From: Nonomuraea africana
Lineage (GTDB): Bacteria > Actinomycetota > Actinomycetes > Streptosporangiales > Streptosporangiaceae
Direction of reading: 5' to 3'
Assembly: GCF_014873535.1 (NCBI RefSeq)
Contig: NZ_JADBEF010000001.1
Coordinates: forward strand, 3,472,001-3,536,000
DNA length: 64,000 bases
Positions 1-8,217 of this stretch are shown here, piece by piece. Under the pieces are notes generated by a model. That model was not told the DNA's origin. It did not search any database and was given only the letters and a program-made list of their open reading frames with translations. A program made the translations under genes and the position numbers. Each line of letters starts with the position of its first letter. Positions within the stretch are counted from its first letter, which is position 1.

Positions 1-1
1 G

Positions 2-283
2 CCCAAGCCGGCCTACCGCCACACCGTGGAGGACTCGATCTACCTGGCGCCCGGCCGGACGGGCAGGGGGCTGGGGAGGGCGCTGCTGGGCGAGTTGCTG
101 CCGCGCTGCGCGAAGGGCGGGATACGCCAGGTGGTGGCGGTGATCGCGGACACCGGCGAGCCCGGCTCGGCCGCGCTGCACCGCGCGTTCGGCTTCGAGG
201 CCGCGGGACGCCTGAAGGGGGTCGGCTTCAAGCTGGGCCGCTGGGTCGACACCGAGCTGATGCAGCTCGACCTCACCAGGTGA
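2..283 (+). CDS. GNAT family N-acetyltransferase, C-terminal part
   Basis: The reading frame is already open at the window edge, so the N-terminus is missing. The visible 93 residues hold the acetyl-CoA pyrophosphate loop (GRTGRGLGRALL) and the C-terminal GNAT fold with a LHRAFGFEAAGRLKGVGFK segment. That segment is typical of the phosphinothricin/methionine-sulfoximine acetyltransferase subgroup. Members acetylate small amines or amino-acid analogues; the substrate here cannot be told. An internal GTG at 26 is not the true start, because conserved family sequence (AYRHTVE) lies upstream of it. The gene converges on the MFS gene with only 9 nt between stops. Confidence 0.85.
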   Translation, partial: PKPAYRHTVEDSIYLAPGRTGRGLGRALLGELLPRCAKGGIRQVVAVIADTGEPGSAALHRAFGFEAAGRLKGVGFKLGRWVDTELMQLDLTR

Positions 284-292
284 CGGCGGGCC

Positions 293-1843
293 TCAGTCGG
301 CGACCGCCACCTCGAGCTTCGCCTCCTCGCCTGGGCCGCCGCGCAGCGGGATCTCCTTGATGAAGGCGGCCAGCACCGGCACCACCACCGCGAAGAGGAT
401 CGCCCACCAGAAGATGCCCGCGATGGCGTCGGCCAGTGCCGTGAGGAAGCCGGTGCGCACCTGCGGCGGCAGGTGGCCGAGGGCGGCGGCGTCCATCCGG
501 CCGCCCGAGGCGACGACCTGGTCGGCCACCCGCGCGCCGAACCTGTCCGTCAGGCCCGACAGCAGCTGGTTGTTGAAGATCGCGCCGAACAGCGAGACGC
601 CGAACGAGCCGCCGATGGAGCGGAAGAAAGTGGAGGTGCTGCTGGCCACGCCGAGATCCCGCTGTTCGACGCTGTTCTGCGCGATCAGCATCGTGGTCTG
701 CATGAGGAAGCCCATGCCGAGGCCGAGGACGGCGATGAACAGGCCGGTCTGCCACGAAGGGGTGTCCACGCCCATGAGTGACAGCAGGAACATGCCCACC
801 GCCATGACCACGCCGCCGAGCACCGGGTAGAGCTTGTACCTGCCGGTCCTGGTGATGGCCCGGCCGACGAACAGCGACACGACCATCGCCGCGCCCATCA
901 TCGGCAGGAGCAGCAGGCCCGAGTTGGTCGCCGAGGCGCCCTGGACGGTCTGCTGGTAGAGCGGCAGGAAGTTGATGGCGCCGAACATCGCGAAGCCGAG
1001 CAGGAAGCCGACGGCCGAGATCAGCGCGAAGTTGCGGTTGCGGAACAGCTGCAGCGGCATGATCGGCTCGGCGGCGCGGCGCTCGACGGGGATGAAGGCG
1101 GCGATGCTCACGATCGCCAGCGCGGTGAGGCCGAGGATCTGCGGCGAGGTCCAGTCGTACTCGTTGCCGCCCCAGGTGGTGATGAGCACCAGCGCGGTGA
1201 TGCCGATCGACAGCAGGGCCGCGCCGAGCCAGTCGATGCGGGCCTCGCTGCGGTGCTTGGGCAGCTTGAGCTTGACCGCCAGCAGCGCCAGGGCGACCGC
1301 GCCGACGGGCAGGTTCACGTAGAAGGCCCAGCGCCAGTCGAGGTGGTCGGTGATGAAACCGCCGACCAGGGGTCCCGCGATCATCGCCAGCGACATGACC
1401 CCCGCCATGATGCCCTGGTACTGGCCGCGCTCGCGGGGCGGGACCAGGTCGCCGATGATGGCCATCGCGTTGACCATGAGGCCGCCCGCGCCGAGGCCCT
1501 GGAGCGCGCGGAAGGCGATGAGCTCGCCCATGCCGTCCGAGGGGCCGCCGAGCAGGTCCGAGCCGGCCATGCCGCAGAGCACCGAGCCGACCATGAAGAT
1601 CACGATCGAGCCCATGAAGATGTTCTTGCGTCCGTACAGGTCGCCGATCTTCCCCCAGATCGGCGTCGAGACGGTCGTTCCCAGGACGTAGGCGGTCACC
1701 ACCCACGACAGGTGGGTCAGGCCCCCCAGCTCCTCGACGATGCGGGGCATGGCGGTGCCCACGATCATGTTGTCGAGCATCGCCAGCACCATGGCGGCCA
1801 TCAGGCCCGGCAGGACCGCCATGACCTCGCGCCGTCGCTCCAC
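293..1843 (-). CDS. MFS transporter, DHA2 (EmrB/QacA) 14-helix drug exporter
   Basis: This 516-residue, strongly hydrophobic protein matches the size of proton-driven multidrug exporters with 14 helices in the cytoplasmic membrane. It shows the subgroup motif LDNMIVGTAMP (residues 23-33), motif A GKIGDLYGRK (64-73) and antiporter motif C around GPLVGGFITD (157-166). The GTG start is chosen because GGGGAG lies about 8 nt upstream; an in-frame ATG seven codons later is possible. It is divergent from a TetR gene, with two palindromic operators in between, so it is most likely de-repressed by the drug it exports. The substrate is unknown. Confidence 0.93.
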   Translation of the reverse strand: MERRREVMAVLPGLMAAMVLAMLDNMIVGTAMPRIVEELGGLTHLSWVVTAYVLGTTVSTPIWGKIGDLYGRKNIFMGSIVIFMVGSVLCGMAGSDLLGGPSDGMGELIAFRALQGLGAGGLMVNAMAIIGDLVPPRERGQYQGIMAGVMSLAMIAGPLVGGFITDHLDWRWAFYVNLPVGAVALALLAVKLKLPKHRSEARIDWLGAALLSIGITALVLITTWGGNEYDWTSPQILGLTALAIVSIAAFIPVERRAAEPIMPLQLFRNRNFALISAVGFLLGFAMFGAINFLPLYQQTVQGASATNSGLLLLPMMGAAMVVSLFVGRAITRTGRYKLYPVLGGVVMAVGMFLLSLMGVDTPSWQTGLFIAVLGLGMGFLMQTTMLIAQNSVEQRDLGVASSTSTFFRSIGGSFGVSLFGAIFNNQLLSGLTDRFGARVADQVVASGGRMDAAALGHLPPQVRTGFLTALADAIAGIFWWAILFAVVVPVLAAFIKEIPLRGGPGEEAKLEVAVAD

Positions 1844-1872
1844 CGATCCACTCCCCGATCTTCGCGGTGCCC

Positions 1873-1930
1873 CTTACTTGCCGACCGGCAAGCACCCGCT
1901 AAGCTAAAGTCTTACTTGCCGGCCGTCAAG
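1873..1930. promoter_or_regulatory. Twin TetR-type operators in the exporter/regulator intergenic region
   Basis: A 20-bp unit beginning CTTACTTGCCG occurs at 1873-1892 and again at 1911-1930, 38 bp apart. Inside each is a dyad: CTTGCCG-AC-CGGCAAG at 1877-1892 (perfect 7-bp arms) and CTTGCCG-GC-CGTCAAG at 1915-1930 (one mismatch). They lie between the divergent exporter and TetR genes, with the second copy 14 nt before the tetR start. This fits autoregulation plus repression of the exporter. Confidence 0.85.
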
Positions 1931-1944
1931 TCAGAAGGACCGTT

Positions 1945-2502
1945 ATGCGAGACGACACCCGGGCGAAGATCCAGGAGATCGCGCTCAGGCTCTTCACCGA
2001 GCAGGGCTACGAGGCGACGTCCCTGCGCGAGATCGCCGAGGAGCTCGGCGTCACCAAGGCGGCCCTCTACTACCACTTCAAGACCAAGGACGACATCGTC
2101 GCCAGCCTGGCCGAGATGCGGGTCGCCGAGACGGACGAGCTCCTGAGCTGGGCGCGCTCGCAGCCGAAGACCGCCGAGACCCGCAGGGAGCTCGTCAGCC
2201 GCTACGCCGCGCAGCTCGAGCGGTCGCGCCACCAGGAGATCACCCGCTTCCTCGAGCGCAACCAGACCGCGCTGCGCGACCATCCGACGATCCACCGAAT
2301 GCGCGAACGGATGATCGAGGTCAGCGACGAGCTCAGCTCGCCCGACGACCCCCTCGACGTGAAGCTGCGCGGCTCCATCGCGCTGTTCACCCTCCACGCC
2401 GGGATGTGGCTGACCCAGCACTACGACGTCACCGACGACGAGCGGCGGGCGACCGCCAAGAAGGTGGCGCTGGAGATCCTCGAAGGCCACTGCGACGATT
2501 GA
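1945..2502 (+). CDS. TetR family transcriptional repressor
   Basis: This 185-residue protein has a standard TetR N-terminal helix-turn-helix at about residues 25-52 (TSLREIAEELGVTKAALYYHF), followed by a variable helical ligand and dimer domain. The ATG start is preceded by AGAAGGA. It is divergent from the DHA2 exporter and shares a 101-bp intergenic region holding two copies of a palindromic operator. The expected role is repression of both genes until a small molecule binds the C-terminal pocket. The ligand is not predictable. Confidence 0.93.
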   Translation: MRDDTRAKIQEIALRLFTEQGYEATSLREIAEELGVTKAALYYHFKTKDDIVASLAEMRVAETDELLSWARSQPKTAETRRELVSRYAAQLERSRHQEITRFLERNQTALRDHPTIHRMRERMIEVSDELSSPDDPLDVKLRGSIALFTLHAGMWLTQHYDVTDDERRATAKKVALEILEGHCDD

Positions 2503-2530
2503 GGCGTCCCATCCGGGGCACGGGCATGCC

Positions 2531-2779
2531 ATGACCGAGAAGAAGGAGACAGAACACGTCAAGGAGCTCATCGACGCCCTCTACACGGGCCAGGAACGGC
2601 TCAGCCGCCTGGAGATCAACGAACGCATGACCGCCGCGGACCTCCCCGCCGACCTGATGGCGTACTTCGACCGTCTGCCGGACGGTGACTACGAGCAGGA
2701 AGAGCTCGTCGAGACCCTGAACCAGATGATTCTGGACAGGGGTGAGGAACGCGCGGTCGGCCAGATCCCAGAGATCTAG
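2531..2779 (+). CDS. Small acidic hypothetical protein
   Basis: An 82-residue soluble, helix-rich protein with no signal peptide or membrane segment and no domain I recognise. It is acidic (many D and E, for example LPDGDYEQEELVETL). Its stop lies 13 nt before the GTG of the RsbW-like ATPase gene, so the two are probably co-transcribed. The pairing of a small acidic protein with an anti-sigma-type ATPase could suggest a regulatory partner, but nothing in the sequence proves that. Confidence 0.7.
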   Translation: MTEKKETEHVKELIDALYTGQERLSRLEINERMTAADLPADLMAYFDRLPDGDYEQEELVETLNQMILDRGEERAVGQIPEI

Positions 2780-2792
2780 GGAGGGGTTCGCC

Positions 2793-3218
2793 GTGGAGGC
2801 GACCATCGCACTGCGCCTGCCCAGGGACGCCGCCAGCGTTCCGGTGATCAGGCAGACGCTCGACGGCACCCTGCGTTCGCTCGGCGTCGTGCCGACGATC
2901 AGGGACGACATCGAGCTCATGCTCTCCGAGGCGTGCGCCAACGTGATCAAACACGCCGTGCCGAGCGACGACTACACGGTGAGCGCGGGCGTCTACAACG
3001 ACCGCTGCGTGATCAGAGTGATCGACACCGGCGCGGGGTTCGACCCGCACCAGGTGCGCGAGCCGGCGCCGGGCTCCGAGCACGGGCGCGGCCTGCAGAT
3101 CATGCGGGCCCTCGCGGACGACGTCCGCTTCACCCATCGCAGGGAACGCGGCACGATCGTCAGCCTGGAGAAGAGGCTGCGCTTCGTCGAGGTTCCCGCG
3201 CCGACAGAGCGGCCATGA
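2793..3218 (+). CDS. RsbW-like ATP-binding protein (HATPase_c, anti-sigma factor type)
   Basis: This 141-residue single-domain GHKL ATPase has an N-box with E46, N50 and H54 (EACANVIKH), a G1 box DTGAGF (78-83) and a G2 box HGRGLQIM (97-104). Stand-alone domains of this size in actinobacteria are serine-kinase anti-sigma factors or their relatives, acting on anti-anti-sigma partners. The GTG at 2793 is preferred over upstream in-frame codons because it follows AGGGAGGGG and clears the preceding gene. No sigma factor or anti-anti-sigma gene is adjacent, so the partner is unknown. Confidence 0.85.
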   Translation: MEATIALRLPRDAASVPVIRQTLDGTLRSLGVVPTIRDDIELMLSEACANVIKHAVPSDDYTVSAGVYNDRCVIRVIDTGAGFDPHQVREPAPGSEHGRGLQIMRALADDVRFTHRRERGTIVSLEKRLRFVEVPAPTERP

Positions 3219-3357
3219 CCGCGAGGGCCGCCAGGACGATGAGGGAGATGGTGATCAGGGCGAGCACGACGAGCCCGCAGACGATCGCCAGCGAGATGGC
3301 CAGGCTGAGCAGCGTCCAGATCATGGATCGTGCGCTGCCCGGTTCCTGGCGTCTCAT
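3160..3357 (-). CDS. Possible small membrane protein
   Basis: A 65-residue open frame with a very hydrophobic middle (about residues 12-50, rich in L, I, V and A) flanked by arginines, consistent with one long or two short membrane helices. Its 3' end overlaps the 3' end of the RsbW-like gene on the other strand by 59 bp. No clear ribosome binding site precedes the ATG at 3357 or the internal ATG at 3324. It is kept because a hydrophobic run this long is unusual by chance, but it may be a shadow frame. Confidence 0.4.
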   Translation of the reverse strand: MRRQEPGSARSMIWTLLSLAISLAIVCGLVVLALITISLIVLAALAVMAALSAREPRRSAASSPG

Positions 3358-3392
3358 GCAGCTTTCAAGTGAATTGTCGCGTCCAGGCGAGC

Positions 3393-3410
3393 GCCCTCAG
3401 CCCTGAGGGC
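3393..3410 (-). terminator. Short hairpin over the ppx stop codon
   Basis: GCCCTCAG-CC-CTGAGGGC forms perfect 8-bp arms at 3393-3400 and 3403-3410, overlapping the stop of the Ppx gene. The loop is tiny and no T-run follows, so termination is only a suggestion. Confidence 0.3.
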
Positions 3411-4335
3411 CGGTCATCAGGTCGAGGCGCCGCAGGATGACACCCTCACGCAGCGCCCAGGGGCACACGTCGAGCTCGCCGATCTCGAACAGGTCCATGA
3501 TCGCGTCGGCCACGATCGCGCCCGCGGCCAGCTGGGCCGCGCGCCCTTCGGACACACCCGGCAGCGCGGCCCGCTCCCCGGTGCTCATCCTGGTCAACTT
3601 GACCGCCCACTCGGCCAGGTCCGCCCTGGTGAGCGAGCGCGAGACGTAGAGGCCGTCGTTGGAGGGCCTGGCCCCCGCGATCCTGGCCAGCTGCTTGAAG
3701 GTCTTGGAGGTGGCGACGGCGCAGTGCGGGCCGCCGTACCTGACCACGCCGCCAACCGTGCGGGCGATCTCGGCGCGCACGTGCTTGCGCAGCTTGCGCA
3801 CCTCGTCGGCGGGGGGCGGGTCGGCGGTGAACCAGTCGCGGGTGAGCCTTCCCGCGCCCAGCGGCAGCGAGATCGCCACGTCGGGCTCCTCGTCCATGCC
3901 CGCCGCGATCTCCAGCGAGCCGCCTCCTATGTCGAGGGTCAGCAGCCGCCCCGACGACCAGCCGAACCAGCGGCGGGCGGCCAGGAAGGTCAGCCTGGCC
4001 TCGTCGCGGCCCGACAGCACCTGGATGTCCACCCCGCAGCGGGCGTTGATCTCGGCGAGCACCTGCTCGCCGTTGGCCGCCTCCCGCACCGCGGAGGTGG
4101 CGAAGGCCATGAACTCCTCCACGCCCTTGTCCTCGGCGATCTGCAGCGCCTCGGTGACGAACTCCCCCAGCCGCGCGATGCCCCGCGCGGACAGGCGGTT
4201 GCCGGCATCCAGGTGCTCCGACAGGCGCAGCTCCTCCTTGTGGGAGAAGGCGGGGATCGGCCTTGCCCCTCTATGCGCGTCCACCACCAGAAGGTGGACG
4301 GTATTGGACCCTATGTCCAGAACGCCTAGTCGCAT
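3397..4335 (-). CDS. ppx: Ppx/GppA exopolyphosphatase family protein
   Basis: This 312-residue protein has the ASKHA-fold signatures of Ppx/GppA enzymes: phosphate loop [14 protein letters not shown] (6-19), [10 protein letters not shown] (80-89), SGRDEARL (109-116) and the second glycine loop [10 protein letters not shown] (134-143). Family members release phosphate from polyphosphate or hydrolyse pppGpp to ppGpp, linking phosphate storage to the stringent response. The length equals the short, two-domain actinobacterial form, without the C-terminal HD-like domain of E. coli Ppx. Which of the two activities dominates cannot be told from sequence. Confidence 0.92.
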   Translation of the reverse strand: MRLGVLDIGSNTVHLLVVDAHRGARPIPAFSHKEELRLSEHLDAGNRLSARGIARLGEFVTEALQIAEDKGVEEFMAFATSAVREAANGEQVLAEINARCGVDIQVLSGRDEARLTFLAARRWFGWSSGRLLTLDIGGGSLEIAAGMDEEPDVAISLPLGAGRLTRDWFTADPPPADEVRKLRKHVRAEIARTVGGVVRYGGPHCAVATSKTFKQLARIAGARPSNDGLYVSRSLTRADLAEWAVKLTRMSTGERAALPGVSEGRAAQLAAGAIVADAIMDLFEIGELDVCPWALREGVILRRLDLMTGPQG

Positions 4336-4344
4336 GGGCGAACG

Positions 4345-5877
4345 TTATCGTTCGCGCGGCCGTACGGCGAAGCGGAGCCCGAAGTGGTCGAGCGGCGAGC
4401 GCCGGATGATCGCGCCGACCTCCCTGTCGCGCAGGATGGCGCCGAGTACCTCCGTGGCCGTCAGCAGCACGAGATCCTCTCCCGGGCAGCCGGCCGGGCC
4501 GTCGCTGAACGGCACCTCGTCGGTGAACGACGTGATGACGGCCACGACGCTGCCCTCGGGCAGGGTGACCCCTCGCCACCGGGTCGGCGCGGTGGTGTCG
4601 CGCAGGATCGCCAGCGTGGTCGGCCACCTGTGCAGCGACTCGAGCACCGCGGCGCGCAGGTGCTCGGGATCGTGCGGCCCCGCATGGACGGCCAGCAGCG
4701 CCAGGGCCCGCCAGGTCGCGATCGCGGCCGAGTCGTAGGCGAACAGCCAGTGCGGGACCTGCCCCTCGGGGTGCACCGCGGGGTCGGCGCGGGTCTGGGC
4801 CAGCACGCGGGCCAGGCTGCCCGCCTCGGCCCTGCGCAGGTGCCGCTCGATCCGCCGCTGGAAGGCCACCCGCACGTCGGTCTTGCGGGCGCGCAGGTAG
4901 AACCAGTTGGCGTCGGCGCGCAGCCGGTTCAGCAGCCGGGTGACCGCCTCGTCGTCGCGGGCCGGGTCGCCGAGCACGATGCGGCGGGCCATCCGCCAGT
5001 GCGCCTCGTTGAAGCGGCTCCAGGTCAGCACGCCGTCGGTGGGCAGCGTCGCCATCTCCTCGGCGGCCTTCCTTCGGATCTCCGCCGCGATCGGCTCGGG
5101 CCGCAGCACCTCCTCGTTGAAGGTCCTGCGCCGGGCGCGCAGCTCCGGGTCCCTGGTGATGAGCAGCGAGTCGGGCTGGAAGTGGCCCAGCGCCCCTCTC
5201 TTCTCCTTGTTGGCGGGGGTGAACTCGGCGCCGTGCAGCACGCGGCGCACGTCCGCCTCCTTGACCGGGATCACCGCCCAGCCGCGCAGCGGGATCCTGA
5301 TCAACAGCGGCCCGCCGTCGTGCCTGTCGCGCAGCCGGGCCAGCAGCCGGTTGGCCCGCGTGTCGGCCTTGATGAGCGCGGCCAGCCGCACGCCGAGCCG
5401 CCGCCGCACGACCGCGCCCTGGGCCATGATCGGCAGGGCCACTTGCACGCCCAGCCGCAGCGCCTCCCACGGCGAGACCATTCCGGCCACCCGTCCGCGC
5501 CGCCATCGCAGCGGCCTGGTGGGGCGCAGCGCGGGGTGGTGGTTGCGCTCGGGGTCGAAGGCGGGCATGCCCAGCGCGGGGTCGCGCAGGCGCAGCAGCG
5601 CGATCCTGCGCTCGTCCGCCTTGATCGCGAACACCCCCTCGGAGAGGCGGTGGGCGGTCAGCCGGACTCTGCCGTGACGGTGCCGGTACCCGCCCGGAAG
5701 CACCAGATCGAGGTCGCGGCCGTCGCCGCCGTCGAGGATCCGCACCAGCGACCTCTGGCCGGCCAGCCGTACGACGGCCTCACGCGGCCCGCCGTCGAGC
5801 GCGGGCACACCGAGCGGCGGGTGCTCCACGACCTCCAGGGTCGCGGTGTACAGGTCGCCCTGGGTGATTGTCGGCAT
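4345..5877 (-). CDS. Cytochrome P450-like protein with N-terminal extension and no ExxR motif
   Basis: The protein is 510 residues from the ATG at 5877, which has AGGAAGGG 14 nt upstream; an ATG at 5907 is an alternative. The heme-binding signature is intact: FSDGPAGCPG (about 457-466, axial Cys464), matching FxxGxxxCxG. An I-helix-like AYDSA lies near 380-384. The K-helix, however, reads ESLHRWP (E413...H416) instead of ExxR. Roughly the first 130-150 residues look beta-rich and unrelated to P450s. ExxR-less P450s are known in the actinobacterial CYP157 family. The gene lies 9 nt from ppx in the same direction and divergent from the MurG-like gene. The substrate is unknown and the activity uncertain. 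Confidence 0.8.
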   Translation of the reverse strand: MPTITQGDLYTATLEVVEHPPLGVPALDGGPREAVVRLAGQRSLVRILDGGDGRDLDLVLPGGYRHRHGRVRLTAHRLSEGVFAIKADERRIALLRLRDPALGMPAFDPERNHHPALRPTRPLRWRRGRVAGMVSPWEALRLGVQVALPIMAQGAVVRRRLGVRLAALIKADTRANRLLARLRDRHDGGPLLIRIPLRGWAVIPVKEADVRRVLHGAEFTPANKEKRGALGHFQPDSLLITRDPELRARRRTFNEEVLRPEPIAAEIRRKAAEEMATLPTDGVLTWSRFNEAHWRMARRIVLGDPARDDEAVTRLLNRLRADANWFYLRARKTDVRVAFQRRIERHLRRAEAGSLARVLAQTRADPAVHPEGQVPHWLFAYDSAAIATWRALALLAVHAGPHDPEHLRAAVLESLHRWPTTLAILRDTTAPTRWRGVTLPEGSVVAVITSFTDEVPFSDGPAGCPGEDLVLLTATEVLGAILRDREVGAIIRRSPLDHFGLRFAVRPRER

Positions 5878-6046
5878 GCGGTTGCGACTACCCTTCCTGA
5901 TGGTCATGACACTCGGAGGGGCACGCGGCTGCCGACCGAGGCCGCATGGGAGATGGCCACCCGCGGCGGCCTCTCGCGCACCGCCAACACGCCCGACTCC
6001 TCGACCGGCCGCACCGGGTTCCGCTGTGCGGCAATACTCTGAGCCA

Positions 6047-7180
6047 GTGACACGAACCCTTCGTCTGCTGGTGACCGGTGGCGGCACCGGCGGCCACACC
6101 TATCCCGCCCTCACCACGCTGACGGCGTTGCAGCGCCGTCGCGTGCCCCACGACGTCCTGTGGGTCGGCACGGCCAGCGGCCTCGAGGCCAGGATCACCG
6201 CCGAGCACGGCATCCCGTTCAAGGCGATCACCACGGGCAAGCTGCGCCGCCGCCCCAATCTGCGCGAACTGGGCACCAACCTGGCCGACCTGTTCCGCAT
6301 CCCGCTCGGGGTGGCGCAGGCGATCGGGCACGCGGCCCGCTACCAGCCCGACGTGGTCCTGTCGACCGGCGGGTACGTGGCGGTGCCCATCGGCGTGGCC
6401 GCCAAACTGCTGCGCCGCCCGCTGGTCATGCACGAACAGACCACGGTCGTGGGCCTGGCCAACCGCATCCTTGCCAGGATGGCCACCCGCATCGCGCTCT
6501 CGCACGAGTCGTCGCTGGAGTACCTGCCCGCCTCGGTGCGCGACAGGGCGGTCGTGACGGGCAACCCGGTGCGGGCCGAGCTGCTGCACGGCGACCGGGC
6601 CGCGGCCTACGACCAGTTCGGGCTGACCTTCGAGGTGCCGCTCATCTACGTGACGGGCGGCGCCCAGGGCAGCAAGCAGATCAACACGCTGATCGCGGAG
6701 ATCCTGCCGCGGCTGCTGCCGTACGCGCAGGTGATCCACCAGTGCGGGTCGATGTGGATCGACGAGATGCGCGCCGTCGCCCTGCCACCCGGCCTGGCCG
6801 ACCGCTACCATCCCGTCCCATACGTGGGCCCCGAGCTGCCCGACCTGTTCGCCGCGGCCGACGTGGTCATCGCGCGCAGCGGCGCGGGCACGGTCTCGGA
6901 GCTGACCGCGATCGGCAAGCCCTCGGTGCTCATCCCGCTGATCCCGTCAGGCGGCGACGAGCAGCGCAAGAACGCCGGCTACCTCGCCTCGGCGGGCGCC
7001 GCCAAGGCGCTGCTCGAGCCGGCTCCCTCCGCCGAGCAGCTGCTGTCCGAGCTGATGCCGCTGCTGGCCGACCCGGCGCTGCGCGCGTCGATGGCGGAGG
7101 CCGCGCACAAACTGGGCCGGCCGGACGCCGCCGAGGCACTGGCCGACGTGCTGCTGCAGACGGCCAGGCCGCCCAGGTAA
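6047..7180 (+). CDS. MurG-like UDP-GlcNAc glycosyltransferase (GT28)
   Basis: This 377-residue GT-B fold protein shows MurG hallmarks: TGGGTGGH (10-17), STGGYVAVP (106-114), HEQ (129-131), TGNPVR (171-176), TGGAQGSKQIN (203-213), ARSGAGTVSE (276-285) and DEQRKNA (304-310). MurG adds GlcNAc to lipid I at the inner membrane face. There is no cell-division or mur neighbourhood, so this is probably a paralogue acting on another lipid or natural-product acceptor. The GTG start has no Shine-Dalgarno; AATACT at 6033-6038 ends 8 nt before it, so the mRNA is probably leaderless. Confidence 0.85.
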   Translation: MTRTLRLLVTGGGTGGHTYPALTTLTALQRRRVPHDVLWVGTASGLEARITAEHGIPFKAITTGKLRRRPNLRELGTNLADLFRIPLGVAQAIGHAARYQPDVVLSTGGYVAVPIGVAAKLLRRPLVMHEQTTVVGLANRILARMATRIALSHESSLEYLPASVRDRAVVTGNPVRAELLHGDRAAAYDQFGLTFEVPLIYVTGGAQGSKQINTLIAEILPRLLPYAQVIHQCGSMWIDEMRAVALPPGLADRYHPVPYVGPELPDLFAAADVVIARSGAGTVSELTAIGKPSVLIPLIPSGGDEQRKNAGYLASAGAAKALLEPAPSAEQLLSELMPLLADPALRASMAEAAHKLGRPDAAEALADVLLQTARPPR

Positions 7181-7182
7181 CC

Positions 7183-8076
7183 TCACCCGTCGAGGTAGCG
7201 GAAGGCCTCGTGGGCGGAGCTCACGCTCCGCCTCAGCGCCGTCTCCAGCCGGTCGGCGTCGTCGGCCAGCCCGGAGATCTCCGGTACGGCGAAGCCGTCC
7301 GCTCCCGACTCGGCGACCAGCTCCTCGTAGCGCGGCAGGCGGGCGCGCAGCTCCTCGATCTGGCCGCGCGCGTGGTAGGCCCGCTCGGCCTCGGCCACGT
7401 GGCCCGCGTAGCGCTCCAGCGCCTCGACCCTGGCCACCACCGCCGCCTCGCTGGTGAGCAGCGCGCGTTCGAGCGGCCGGACGGCTTGGGCCACCTCGGG
7501 CGCGACGCCCCCGGCGATGAGGTCGTTGTGCTCGGCCCGCAGGGACGACAGCTTGGCCAGCAGGCGGGCGATCTCCCACTCCTGCTGGGGCAGCATGACG
7601 AAGTTGCGCACGTTGTCGAGCAGCCCTTCGGCGTTGACGTGCGAGCCGAGGACGGAGTTGATCGCCCGCTGGGTGCGCGCCAGCAGCGGCAGCGCCTCGG
7701 CGTCGAAGTCCTCCCGCAGGTAGTAGCGGCCGTCGTACCACCTGGCCTGCTCGAACAGCTCGCGCTCCGCCGCCCGCGCCTCGTCCTGAGGCTTCGCGGC
7801 GGGCAGCGCCCTCGCCAGGAGCAGCATGAGAATCGCTCCCGTGGTGAGGACGACCAGCGGGAACAGGCCCGCGGCGGCGAAGACCAGGCCGAGCGCGACC
7901 AGCCCGGTGGCCTCCATCAGGACCAGCCCCCACGGCTGCCTGTCGTCGTCGGGCTCGCGCTCGGGCGGGCGGCCCCGCCGGAGCCTGGCCAGCTGCTCGG
8001 CGTTCGACTTCAGGGTCCAGGCCACCTCTTCGGGCACGCCCGGGTCGACGACGACCGTCACGTCCTGTCCAGACAT
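7183..8076 (-). CDS. Hypothetical membrane protein with helical C-terminal domain
   Basis: About 297 residues from the ATG at 8076 (ATG at 8088 is an alternative; neither has a good ribosome site). A short soluble N-terminus is followed by two closely spaced membrane helices (about residues 50-95, GLVLMEATGLVALGLVFAAA and the next hydrophobic run). A long, charged, probably coiled-coil cytoplasmic region follows. No enzymatic motif is recognised. The gene ends in AHEAFRYLDG, and a decayed copy of that tail lies just upstream at 8093-8217. It converges with the MurG-like gene (2 nt between stops). Confidence 0.75.
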   Translation of the reverse strand: MSGQDVTVVVDPGVPEEVAWTLKSNAEQLARLRRGRPPEREPDDDRQPWGLVLMEATGLVALGLVFAAAGLFPLVVLTTGAILMLLLARALPAAKPQDEARAAERELFEQARWYDGRYYLREDFDAEALPLLARTQRAINSVLGSHVNAEGLLDNVRNFVMLPQQEWEIARLLAKLSSLRAEHNDLIAGGVAPEVAQAVRPLERALLTSEAAVVARVEALERYAGHVAEAERAYHARGQIEELRARLPRYEELVAESGADGFAVPEISGLADDADRLETALRRSVSSAHEAFRYLDG

Positions 8077-8092
8077 CGCTTGGATCATACGG

Positions 8093-8217
8093 TCAGCCGT
8101 CGAGATGGCGGAAGGCCTCATGCGCCTGGCCCAGGCGGCGCCGCAGCGTCTCCTCAACAGCCCGGCGTCCTCGGCCGGCCGGTCGATCCCGGGCCCGGCC
8201 AGGCGGTCGGCGCCGGA
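8093..8217 (-). pseudogene. Decayed 3' fragment of a paralogue of the adjacent membrane protein
   Basis: Reading the minus strand from just after the response-regulator stop gives SGADRLAGPGIDRPAEDAGLL. After a one-base shift near 8155 it gives EETLRRRLGQAHEAFRHLDG and a stop. The intact neighbour ends SGADGFAVPEISGLADDADR, then LETALRRSVSSAHEAFRYLDG. The match covers about 41 codons up to and including the stop codon, so this is a relic of a tandem second copy. Its 5' part is gone, and the break coincides exactly with the stop codon of the response regulator. Confidence 0.75.

Noticed and set aside
273..1895. Long minus-strand frame rich in Arg, Gly and Ala
   Set aside because: Shadow frame over the MFS gene; no domains and low-complexity composition.
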